From the NCBI GenBank assembly GCA_019096065.1, contig JAGUCH010000002.1, positions 8,568,501 through 8,632,500 of the forward strand: a stretch of DNA of 64,000 nt, given 5' to 3'. This document shows positions 32,285 to 41,641 of this stretch, in pieces (position 1 is the first letter of the stretch; every line of letters begins with the position of its first letter). Source of the DNA: Paracyclopina nana (taxonomy: Eukaryota > Arthropoda > Copepoda > Cyclopoida > Cyclopettidae). Position numbers and translations under genes: made by a program. The notes below the pieces were generated by a model. That model was not told the origin of the DNA. It searched no databases and saw only the letters and a list, made by a program, of their open reading frames with translations.

Positions 32285-33239
32285 CCGAGTTCAAAATCAC
32301 ATTTTGTATTGATGAGTTGAGCCACTTTATTCAGAGGGCAAATAGTTATTGTAAATGGTTACTTTGTTTTTACTAATGCATAGCTTCAGGACTCTAACAT
32401 CTTGATGTTCTATGTTTTTTTGAGTATAATAGATTTAAAATCATTTTATTTTACCGTCATAGAGTAATCCTTTACCAAAATTGATAACTCTTATGTGCTT
32501 GGGTCTTTATTTCGAACTACTTTAGGAGTCGCAAAAACGCGCCAACTCAATTTTTTTGGTCGAGCAGTGTCAGCTGAAAATCACAAATGTTGCCCATAAA
32601 GGCCGCTGGGATCGCCCTACATCAATGTTATTGTTATGATACTTATGTGAATTTACGGACTGTTTTCCGAGGCTCAGAATGGTTTTTCAGCGTACTTGGG
32701 GGACCAAAAAATGGTTCCTTTTTTTCAATTTGTTGACAAGAGGATGCTGCAATGGGAACCCCAAGCCTGACATCGAAAAAGATATACCTATCTTTTTTGG
32801 AAATGCTTGTGTGCCGTAAAATTCTAATTCCTGATAATTAAGTAACTTTTAGGGCCCATACTAAATACTGCCCACAATCGCGCACAATCGCGCAAATGCT
32901 AAATACTGCCCATGGATCAAAACGCGCACAGTCTAAATACTGCCCAGAGATGATAATTGACGGATATGAAATGAAAAAGTGTCAAAAATACTTAAAGTAA
33001 CTCTAATTTAAGGTTTCAACACAAAAAATTGTCAGCTCTATGGGAACAATAAACGCTTGTAGCTTGTTACAGATTTTTTTGCAATTTCGTTATGCTTTTC
33101 AAGATCATCAATTCATAAATCAAATTGAAATTAGAGCATTCAGAATGGTCATTTCTGATCACCATGAACCCATTGCAACTATTTTATGATGAAAAAGTGA
33201 TTGAAACTGAATTTCATAATTTGGATGAAATGGAGAAAT
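32285..33239. other. AT-rich stretch without genes
   Basis: No supported gene. About 32855-32945 has several copies of 'ctaaatactgccca' and 'cgcgcaca', a small degenerate repeat reminiscent of the termini of the 21-kb foldback element. Confidence 0.4.
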
Positions 33240-33730
33240 AAGGGTCACAGTGGCCCACTGTGGCAGTAGTACTTTTTTCCTGCCTAGAGCAGGCTCAGCA
33301 TTCTTGACCCTTTGCTGAGCTCTGCTGAAAATTTGAGGCAGCTGAGTCAATTTTAAGGGCCGATTTCAGGAGTATCTACAAACTACTAAATTCTCCCAAT
33401 GGGCTCAGAGCTGACCAGCATAAAATAGAAACAGAAAAATGTGTCATTTACTCTCTACTGAGACCTGACTCAGCATTCTTGACCCAATGCTGAGTTTTGC
33501 TGAGAATTTGAGGCACCTGAGTCAACTCCAACATGTAGATTGAGTGAGGATCTACAAAATCCGTTTTTTGGCAGCCCTGAAATGCCCACAGTATACAGTA
33601 GTACTTTTTTCAGCTAAGAGCAGACTCAGCATTCTTGACCCTTCGCTGAGATCTGCTGAAAATTTGAGGCAGCTGAGTCAATTTTAAGGGCTGATTTCAG
33701 GAGTATCAACTAACTGCTAACTTCTGCCCA
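33240..33730. repeat. Three tandem copies of a roughly 170-bp repeat
   Basis: The phrase 'gactcagcattcttgaccc...gctgagatctgctgaaaatttgaggcagctgagtcaa' recurs at about 33290, 33470 and 33625 with 80-90% similarity by eye, each followed by 'ggagtatc' or a variant. No ORF. Confidence 0.7.
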
Positions 33731-33753
33731 TGAACTGAGAGTTGACCAGCATT

Positions 33754-33937
33754 AACACTCGTGCCATAACAGCCCTCGCAGGCTCGGGCTAGTAAAGCTG
33801 CACTTGAGTTTTCCCATTTTAAAATCCTTGCTCAACTATTTAATGACCCTACTTTACGTGCCCCAGCTCGAAGTAAATGTAACTCGAGTATAGCTTTACT
33901 AGCCCGAGCCTGCAAGGGCTGTAATTGAACGAGTGTT
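33754..33937. mobile_element. Palindromic 184-bp MITE-like repeat
   Basis: About 50-bp inverted arms: AACACTCG, then CAGCCCTCGCAGGCTCGGGC and TAGTAAAGCT on the left, and the complement on the right with a few mismatches. The loop and the DNA immediately right of the element share a roughly 70-bp segment (ccattttaaaatcc...ccccagctc), so the locus also underwent a local duplication. Confidence 0.65.
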
Positions 33938-33996
33938 TTTCCATTTTAAAATCCAAGGTCAGCTATTTAATGACCCGATTTTACGTGCCCCAGCTC

Positions 33997-34350
33997 AAAA
34001 TATACAATTTTATATTCTGTAATACGATTTATGAGTGTTTTAATGAAGTTACCAGGCTGCCCCATACCCTAGAAAATTCATTCCTTAACTTTTTTTTATT
34101 TCTCTATTTTGCTTAAATTATGGTTAAGTCCTATACATAGCATGCAATTTTCATGATGTTTCCATAGCTCAGTGGTTAGAGTATTGGAAAGCTAATCCAA
34201 CTGTCTAAGGTTCAAACCTAGGATGATCCTCTCTTTTTTCTAACTTCTTTGGAATTTGGATTAGTTCCATGGAATATGAGGGGCATTAAATTACTTAAAA
34301 TCCCTCAAATTTCATTCCAGGGCCATTGAGTATTTAATATCCCCCAAATT
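33997..34350 (+). mobile_element. tRNA-headed SINE-like repeat, copy 1
   Basis: A roughly 350-bp repeat also present at 35316-35800 plus 39501-39541. It contains a tRNA-like segment (34158-34229) with an A box (AGCTCAGTGGTTAGAG) and a B box (GGTTCAAACC). A perfect TTGGA/TCCAA anticodon stem encloses a GCT loop. The T stem does not pair properly, so this is not a working tRNA. The downstream body ends 'tatttaatatcccccaaatt'. Confidence 0.65.
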
Positions 34351-35315
34351 ACGTAAAGCTTGTATTGAGCTTTGAGAAATGCCATGAAGTCCCGCTTGAG
34401 GGCGCTGAAGAGACTCGGACATCTACGAAAGATTTATGTACTGCAGAAAATAGATTTTGACTTATACTATGCTAGTTTAACTTAACAATAGACAAGATTT
34501 TTGCTCAAAAATATTTCTTGACTATTTGTCTAAATGATAAAGAAGGAAATATATCTATTTGCAACTTAAATTAAAAAATAAAGGCAATAAGTCTGAAAAA
34601 TAACTCTGAATTGTGGCGATATTGGCTGCTAATGGGATGATAACACCAAAGCATATCAATACCACAAATTTTCGCGGAAAAACAAATTCTCGGAAGATCT
34701 TGTCTGCGCGAGTACGCACTAAACTTCCTTTTTACTGCCCGAGAGACTAGAGAGCTGCGATTTTCTGGAGCAAGCACATTTGATTGGCAGGTTTTCTTTA
34801 AAAAGTAAAAAACTTTTAGTTTATTTTGATTCCAGCCAAAAAACGCGCCAATATTGTGCTACTACTGCGCACTCTACTGGCGTTCACAACGCCATCTACG
34901 GCAGCTTCGGAACTAATTATTGCTTTGACCAAGCCTTGCGGAATTGCTTAGAAAGAACTGATATAAAAGAGCTGAGTCGGATCGGTTAACTGAATTATAA
35001 CATGAGGAAATCGTATTACAGTATATAAATTACTATAAATCCAATTTTTTAGTACTTCAGTAGGGGGAGCCTGTGGCATATCAGACTAAACGTGAATTTA
35101 CAAAAACGCGTATCAAATTAAGGTGAATCACAAAAATGAGAGTTCCTAAATACAAAATCGCGAATTACAACAAAATGCCTTGTGAGCAGATAGGGCATGG
35201 GTAAAACGTTAAAACAATAAATCGATGAATCGCAAAATATTCGCACCTATGTGTGAATTTTTGCGTGTTATTTTCATGGTCAATTTCTCGTTTTACTTTG
35301 GGGTAGAACGATAAT
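34351..35315. other. AT-rich spacer between SINE copies
   Basis: No gene. A roughly 90-bp segment at 34946-35035 ('gcttagaaagaactg...cagtatataaa') recurs at 39541-39628 right after SINE copy 2. About 35190-35315 is a diverged inverted match to 57605-57760. Confidence 0.45.
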
Positions 35316-35800
35316 AAATATACAATTTTATATTCTGTAATACGATTTTTGAGTGTTTTAATGAAGTTACCGGGCTGCCCAGTGCCCTAGAAAATTCTGC
35401 TCGGTTTTTTGTTGCTATATGAATATCACTGGCTCTCATTAGCTAGCATCCAGTGGGTTGGGAGCAATTAAATAGACTTTTAAAATCCATTTCTTTAGAT
35501 GTGTTCCTATGGCACAATGGTTAGAGTGCTAGGCTCTTGATTCAGCAGTCAAGGGTTCAAACCCCATTCATTCCTTACATTATTTTTTTCTCTTTATCTG
35601 GCTTAAATTATGGTTAAAGTCCTATACATAGCATGCAATTTTCATGATGTTTCCAAAGCTCAGTGGTTAGAGCATTGTAATGCTAATCCAACTGTCTGAG
35701 GTTCAAATCTAGGATGATTCTCTCTTTTTTCCAACTTCTTTGGAATTTGGATTACTTCCATGGAATATGAGGGGCATTAAATTACTTAAAATCCCTCAAA
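35316..35800 (+). mobile_element. tRNA-headed SINE-like repeat, copy 2 (interrupted)
   Basis: Second copy of the 33997-34350 repeat; its tRNA-like head is at 35649-35720. It differs by a 172-bp insertion at 35398-35569 flanked by ATTC. It is cut at 35800, right after CCCTCAAA, by the 3.7-kb element, and resumes at 39501 with TTTCATTCC. Comparison with copy 1 reveals the exact empty site of both insertions. Confidence 0.7.
35503..35574 (+). mobile_element. Second tRNA-like sequence, within the 172-bp insertion
   Basis: tRNA-like: TGGCACAATGG A box, GGGTTCAAACCCC B box with a good T stem, D stem GCAC/GTGC and an anticodon loop CTCTTGA (CTT, Lys-like). The anticodon stem and the acceptor ends pair poorly, so I call it SINE-derived rather than a functional tRNA gene. 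Confidence 0.45.
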
Positions 35801-36191
35801 GGGGACGTTAACTTAAGACCGGAAAATCAAAAAGTGGGATTTGCTCAGGACTGGTTATACTTAGACCAATGAAACTTTGCATACAGATAGGTTATGGGAT
35901 CATAAAAAGCTTTCACAAAAAACTTTTTCAGAATCTATCATAACTTAAGAAAAAAATTAAATCAACATTTCGTGAGTTTTTCTCACTGAACAAGAGATGG
36001 CTGTGCTATGCAGAAACAATACTGCCCTCTATAGCCAGCGCAAGAACTAAAAACCATAACAAAGTAGCTGAGCAACTGCTTGGCCGGGTAGTAAGCAGCA
36101 GCAGCTGTAGTGAAAAAGTGAAATAAGTGAAAATTATTTGGGAAAAATGGATCAGGAATCTCTGCTAATGTACTTGACGAAGACGAGCTAG

Positions 36192-37856
36192 ACGGCCTCA
36201 GAAACGTCAGGGATTGCTGCCAAAGACAAGTACTTGACAAAGACAAGTACATGACAAAGACAAGCTTGACGGACTCAGAAACGCCTGGGATTGCTGCAAA
36301 AGACAAGTACTTGACCAAGACAAGCTAGACTGCTTCGTAACGTCAGTGATCCTTGCTTTAGACAGGTACTTGTCCAAGACAAGCCAAACGGCCTCAGAAA
36401 CGTCAGGGATTGCTGCAAAAGACAAGTACTTGACCAAGACAAGCTAGACTGCTTCGTAAATGTCAGTGATCCCTGCTTAAGACAGGTACCTGTCCAAGAC
36501 AAGCTAAACGGCCTCAGAAACGTCAGGGATTGCTGCCAAAGACAAGTACTTGACCAAGACCAGCTAGACTACTTCGGAAACGTCAGTGATCCCTGCTTAA
36601 GACAGGTACCTGTCCAAGACAAGCTAAACGGCCTCAGAAACGTCAGGGATTGCTGCAAAAGACAAGTACTTGACCAAGACCTGCTAGACTGCTTCGTAAA
36701 CGTCAGTGATCCCTGCTTAAAACAGGTACCTGTCCAAGACAAGCTAAACTGCCTCAGAAACGTCAGGGATTGCTGCCAAAGACAAGTACCAAGACCTGCT
36801 AGACTGCTTCGGAAACGTCAGTGATCCCTGCTTAAAACAGGTACCTGTCCAAGACAAGCTAAACGGCCTCAGAAACGTCAGGGATTGCTGCTAAAGACAA
36901 GTACTTGACCAAGACAAGTACTTGACAAAGACAAGCTTGACTGACTCAGAAACGCCAGGGATTGCTGCAAAAGACAAGTACTTGACCAAGACAAGCTAGA
37001 CTGCTTCGTAACGTCAGTAATCCCTGCTTAAGACAGGTACTTGTCCAAGACAAGCTTTACGGTCTCAGAAACGTCAGGGATTGCTGCCAAAGACAAGTAC
37101 TTGACCAAGACCAGCTAGACTGCTTCGTAACGTCAGTGATCCTTGCTTAAGACAGGTACTTGTCCAAGACAAGCTAAACGGCATCAGAAACGTCAGGGAT
37201 TGCTGCCAATGATAAGTACTTGACCAAGACCAGCTAGACTGCTTCGTAAATGTCAGTGATCCCTGCTTAAGACAGGTACCTGTCCAAGACAAGCTAAACG
37301 GCCTCAGAAACGTCAGGGATTGCTGCCAAAGACAAGTACCAAGACCTGCTAGACTGCTTCGGAAACGTCAGTGATCCCTGCTTAAAACAGGTACCTGTCC
37401 AAGACAAGCTAAACGGCCTCAGAAACGTCAGGGATTGCTGCTAAAGACAAGTACTTGACCAAGACAAGTACTTGACTAAGACAAGCTTGACGGACTCAGA
37501 AACGCCAGGGATTGCTGCAAAAGACAAGTACTTGACCAAGACAAGCTAGACTGCTTCGTAACGTCAGTAATCCCTGCTTAAGACAGGTACTTGTCCAAGA
37601 CAAGCTTGACGGACTCAGAAACGCCAGGGATTGCTGCCAAAGACAAGTACTTGACCAAGACCTGCTAGACTGCTTCGTAAATGTCAGTGATCCCTGCTTG
37701 AGACAGGTACCTGTCCAAGACAAGCTAAACGGACTCAGAAACGTCAGGGATTGCTGCTAAAGACAAGTACTTGACCAAGACCAGCTAGACTGCTTCGTAA
37801 ATGTCAGTGATCCTTGCTCAAGACAGGTACCTGTCCAAGACAAGCTAAACGGCCTT
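36192..37856. repeat. Higher-order minisatellite, about 119-bp unit, about 14 copies
   Basis: Each unit is two related halves of about 60 bp. Half A contains 'cctcagaaacgtcagggattgctg', a 'gacaagtacttgaccaag' block and 'agctaga'. Half B contains 'cttcgtaa(a)cgtcagtgatccctg', a 'gacaggtacctgtccaag' block and 'agctaaa'. The A and B halves share the acgtcag / gacaagctagac skeleton. Some units are shortened (for example 36788 and 37340) or fused. The open frames across it are artefacts of the repeat. Confidence 0.9.
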
Positions 37857-38069
37857 GGGAACATTTAACCATTTCAACACAAAGTAAGCATCATCTTAAC
37901 TAATGCAGATCTTATATTGATTGGTAATATTAAGGTCAAAACTTAAAAAACTTAAAAAACTAGCAACACTTCAAACATTCCAATCTACTCGCAATTAGAA
38001 CAGTATGCTAGACAGTGCTAATTTACTGATTGTATTACTTACTATATGCATGACCAAAACAAGCATTGT

Positions 38070-38625
38070 GCTTGAGTCCACAAGTTCCACATTTTAATCA
38101 AAACTGGCACTAACACTGCTAACCAAGTCCAATTCATTTGCAATTAGAATAAGTTGACCAAGTTTGATGGATAAGGTCTCTAACAAGCAGATTGGCTTCA
38201 AGTTCCACAGAGCTTGACATGGCCACATGGAGAAGCAGACTCAGTTGTTTGCTCTTGGGCAGACACTGTTATGGTTTCTCAGTCCAATCTGTGTCTAGGA
38301 AATACTAACTAACTTAGCTTTGCTTCCGAGAGTCCAAAATGAGACATAGTGCTTGAATCCACAAGTTCCACATTTCAATCAAAAATGGCACTAACACTGC
38401 TAACCAAGTCCAATCCATTTGCAATTAGAATAAGTTGACCAAGTTTGATGGATAAGGTCTCTAACAAGCAGATTGGCTTCAAGTTCCACAGAGCTTGACA
38501 TGGCCACATGGAGAAGCAGACTCAGTTGTTTGCTCTTGGGCAGACACTGTTAAAGTTTTTCAGTCCAATCTGTGTCTAGGAACAACTAACCAACTTAGCT
38601 TTGCTTCCAAGTTTCCAAAATGAGC
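38070..38625. repeat. Tandem duplication of about 281 bp
   Basis: Two adjacent copies starting 'gcttgagtccacaagttcc' (38070) and 'gcttgaatccacaagttcc' (38351), nearly identical through 'cttagctttgcttcc'. Inside the Spy-like element. No ORF. Confidence 0.9.
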
Positions 38626-38686
38626 CATTATAACTTTATCAAGTATTTGGTGAATTCACTATGTACTTTGAGAATTCCATTCACTA

Positions 38687-38971
38687 CCCAACCAGAAATT
38701 CTGAGCCCTCATACGCCAAAAAAACTCTCAGTAAAACTTATACGTTTTATCAACATTGAGTTTTAGTCATTATGTAACATTAACTGCCTTGACACCTAGG
38801 TAAAATCGAAAACACCCATTTTCCTTGTCACATTCGATTTTTTCCAATTTTTTTACTTAGGTGGTATGGAAGTTAATGTTACATAATGACATAAACTCAA
38901 CCTGGGTAAAACGAAGGAGTGCTAACACGTTACAATAACTTTCAGAAAACTTAGGAAAATTTCTGGTTGGG
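38687..38971. mobile_element. 285-bp palindromic MITE with TA duplication
   Basis: Termini CCCAACCAGAAATT and complement, flanked by TA at 38685-38686 and 38972-38973. Inner segments are also complementary ('tgtaacattaac' with 'gttaatgttaca'; 'cctaggtaaa' with 'tttacttagg'), so the whole element can fold into one imperfect hairpin. Nested in the Spy-like element, among short direct repeats of 'ggtgaattcactat'. Confidence 0.75.
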
Positions 38972-39776
38972 TATGCATTTGGTGAATTCACTATTAACTG
39001 CTGAATTTCATTTACTATGCATTTTGGTGAATTAACTATTAATTGGTGAATTCCATTCACTATGTTTTTGGTGAATTCCACTCACTATGTTTTTGGTGAA
39101 TTCCAGGTTTTTATTGCTGCTGTAGTCCTTCTAGTTGACCGGCGCGCTTGAGCAGTGCTCCGAGCGTTTGCGTTCGGCCGTTCGTATTTCTTTGAGAAAT
39201 GTAACAATACTGTCCTGATGACGAGTCCATATAGGGTTTTTCGCTCATGAGTAGTCAAATGAAAGATCATCGAGTGGCGAAGCCACGAGTGATCTGGAAT
39301 TTTCCTAGTATGAGCACTTTAACTTTTTGCTCTTTTTATTCTATACTGTTTGGCTGTAGCATGTGATATTTTTAACTTATGTTCTCTTCAATTCTATTTA
39401 TTTATGATATACATAAAGAACTTAGGTATTTTTCCCTTAAGTCTCAACTTAATAAGAGTCATCTCTCTTTTTGGCCTGAAATCCTTAAGTTAACGTCCCC
39501 TTTCATTCCAGGGCCATTGAGTATTTAATATCCCCCAAATTGCTTAGAAAGAACTGTGATATAAAAGAGCTGAGTCGGATCGGTAAACTGAATTATAACA
39601 CGAGGAAATCGTATTACAGTATATAAAATGATATTTTTCTTATCACAATGCACTTAAAAAGTATGAGCACCCATTTTTTGGACAATTTCTTTAATCATTA
39701 AGACACTACGATTGTCCACAGCTCAGTGCTGCTCCTAAGGAGTTATGCAAAAAAATAGGACAAGGTTAAAGGCTTA

Positions 39777-40515
39777 TGGAAAACCTTCGCAGAATTTTCA
39801 AAAACCACTCTAGTGGCACCGAAAGCTTTTTCAAAATCTTATGGACCATCCTGAGGGGCTACCCCTAGATAGTCACCATGCCAAAGGGTTTTACCCTTGG
39901 GCCCCTGGGAGGGGAGATATTGGCCCTCAAAGTTTTGGGAATTCTTATGAATTAAAACTTTGGGCCCCTCTCACGGCCCTATGAAGCAACTTTTATGCAC
40001 CCATTTTTTGGTCATTGTTGGACCCCCTAAGGGTGTCTTTGGAAATGGGATAAAATTTGTCGCCCTGCATGCCCACTGTGCTCCAAGGGGCAAAATGCAA
40101 ATTTTAGGGGTTAACTTTGGAGCAAAATTAAGGGAACTCCCCCCGGTTGAATTTTGTTCATTTTTTGCACAGAGTCAGTCAAAGATGAGTACTTTCAAAT
40201 AAAAAAATGGTCCATTTTTGTTTGGAGCCAGATACTGTCCATCAAAGTTTTGCTACTTTTTGCCATAATAACTTTGTTTAACAGACTTCAGATTTATGTC
40301 CAAACAATGAAATATTATAATAATAATATGTTGTTAACATTTTTTATTATTGTCATTTTTTGTTTTGGCATCATCTGGGGATACTTCCTTAATAAAAGTT
40401 TTATGATTTTTTGAAAAAATGGTGTTAGTTGCAAAAATTAAGTTTGTATATTAGATAATTCATTTTTCACCTTCAAAAATGAAATTTTATTATAAGTATT
40501 GGTTGTGGCAATCAA
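39777..40515. mobile_element. Left arm of a palindromic element (split by the retrotransposon)
   Basis: About 740 bp that reappear inverted at 56120-56860 with roughly 90% identity by eye, e.g. 'ggggctacccctagatagtc', 'gtgctccaaggggcaaaatg', 'agtcagtcaaagatgagtac'. The BEL/Pao element sits in the loop between the arms. Removing it and one TTTT leaves an element of about 2.3-2.7 kb. No protein recognised; identical short frames in both arms are not taken as genes. Confidence 0.8.
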
Positions 40516-40980
40516 CTTTTATTTTTACAAATTTGAGGTTTGATTGTGTTTTAAGATACTTTTATAGTAAACACAGCCCCATCTCGTAAGGCTATTCTTG
40601 ACGGAACAAAGAGACATTAAATCACGAAATCTGTTCGTCATTACTGCGGTGGCGCTGCTATCACTAAAAGAGGGAACTAAAGAAGAAAGTAATGCAGATA
40701 CTGGAGCTAATGATTTCTAATATCATTCCCTTAGAATTTTTCATTTTAAAATGCTATTTTAGCTTGGTTATGATTATCAATTTATAATATAATCAACTTT
40801 GACTTCAATGACATTGGATTTTCTAGCCCAGGCTTCAAAAACAGAAATGGCGGCTATCAGCATCTTTGCTACTTTTCTCATTTACTCCTTTAAATCCAAA
40901 ATTGCTAATTTTGCTGAAATTGATTTGTTTTGATGTGAGTGCTGCCAGATTGTTTTTACTTCTCAAAAGCTCTCGATTTT

Positions 40981-41594
40981 TGTTGAAGTCCTCTATGCCC
41001 GGTGATGGCCTCGGCGTCCTCGAAGAGAACTATGACAGCCTCAGAGGAAACTTCAAAAGAGAAAGGCCGCTTCCACAGCGAATCCTCCACAACTCCACGA
41101 TGGTTGGTCTGCCAAGGGAGTTCAAAAGGTCCTGGTCCAATCCTCAATGCTCCAGGATGGGAGCAAAAGTATGCAATATGTCCCCTGTAACTTCTTCTTC
41201 TGAGTGTGAGAGACCAATAAAAGAGACAATAGAACAAGATGCTTGTCCTCTACAGCTAGATCATGAAATAAAATGCATACATGAGCCAGATTTCTCCAGC
41301 TAGAGACTAAACCCTGACTTCTATGACTTCCTGACTACCTGGACAGCTTTAGCAGTCCTTGAATGAGCCCTTCTGACTCTACAAAAGACAATAAAGACAA
41401 ACTTGACACTATAACTTGACTAGACTACATAAAATAAACTAAGACTAAAAATTGCACAAAAAATTGACTTCTTATTCAAGCAAACATTATTCTCACACTG
41501 ATACAAAATTCAACTTGGCGCTGAGATGACGAGGCTTCGGCGATGATGGAGGCGACGCAGCTGCGCTGAGGCGCAGCCGTTGCGGCCCGCAACA
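40981..41594 (-). repeat. 3' LTR of the BEL/Pao element
   Basis: 614 bp, same sequence as the 5' LTR as far as I can compare by eye. Short frames within it occur identically in both copies and are not genes. Confidence 0.93.
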
Positions 41595-41606
41595 AAGTCC
41601 CCCCTT
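41595..41606 (-). promoter_or_regulatory. Polypurine tract
   Basis: AAGGGGGGACTT on the element's strand abuts the 3' LTR; expected plus-strand priming site. Confidence 0.8.
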
Positions 41607-41641
41607 GGAGGTCGCGGCCTCGACAAGCCTTTCGGCGCCAG

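Larger units (their letters stand above)
35801..39500. mobile_element. 3.7-kb Spy-like TIR element inserted without target duplication
   Basis: Perfect 17-bp terminal inverted repeats GGGGACGTTAACTTAAG at 35801-35817 and 39484-39500. The element splits SINE copy 2 exactly between CTCAAA and TTTCATT. The intact SINE copy 1 reads CTCAAATTTCATT, so nothing was duplicated or deleted. Insertion between AAA and TTT without duplication is the behaviour described for Spy transposons (related to ISL2EU). The interior has no transposase ORF, only satellites and a nested MITE, so it is non-autonomous. Confidence 0.75.

Noticed and set aside
34158-34229. Functional tRNA gene with GCT anticodon
   Set aside because: The T stem does not pair, tRNA-Ser(GCT) should have a long variable arm, and a sister copy shows the same SINE body.
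36207-37723. Several 70-110 aa minus frames starting MSWTGTC or similar
   Set aside because: All are translations of the same 119-bp minisatellite in different registers.
39960-40202. 80-aa frame MGPSHGPMKQ..., repeated on the other strand at 56441-56683
   Set aside because: It lies in the inverted arms of a palindromic repeat; the copy is simply the mirror arm, and no further coding evidence exists.
40866-41303. Frames within the LTR (and twin at 54991-55434)
   Set aside because: Repeat-derived; they run from flank into LTR and carry no recognised domain.
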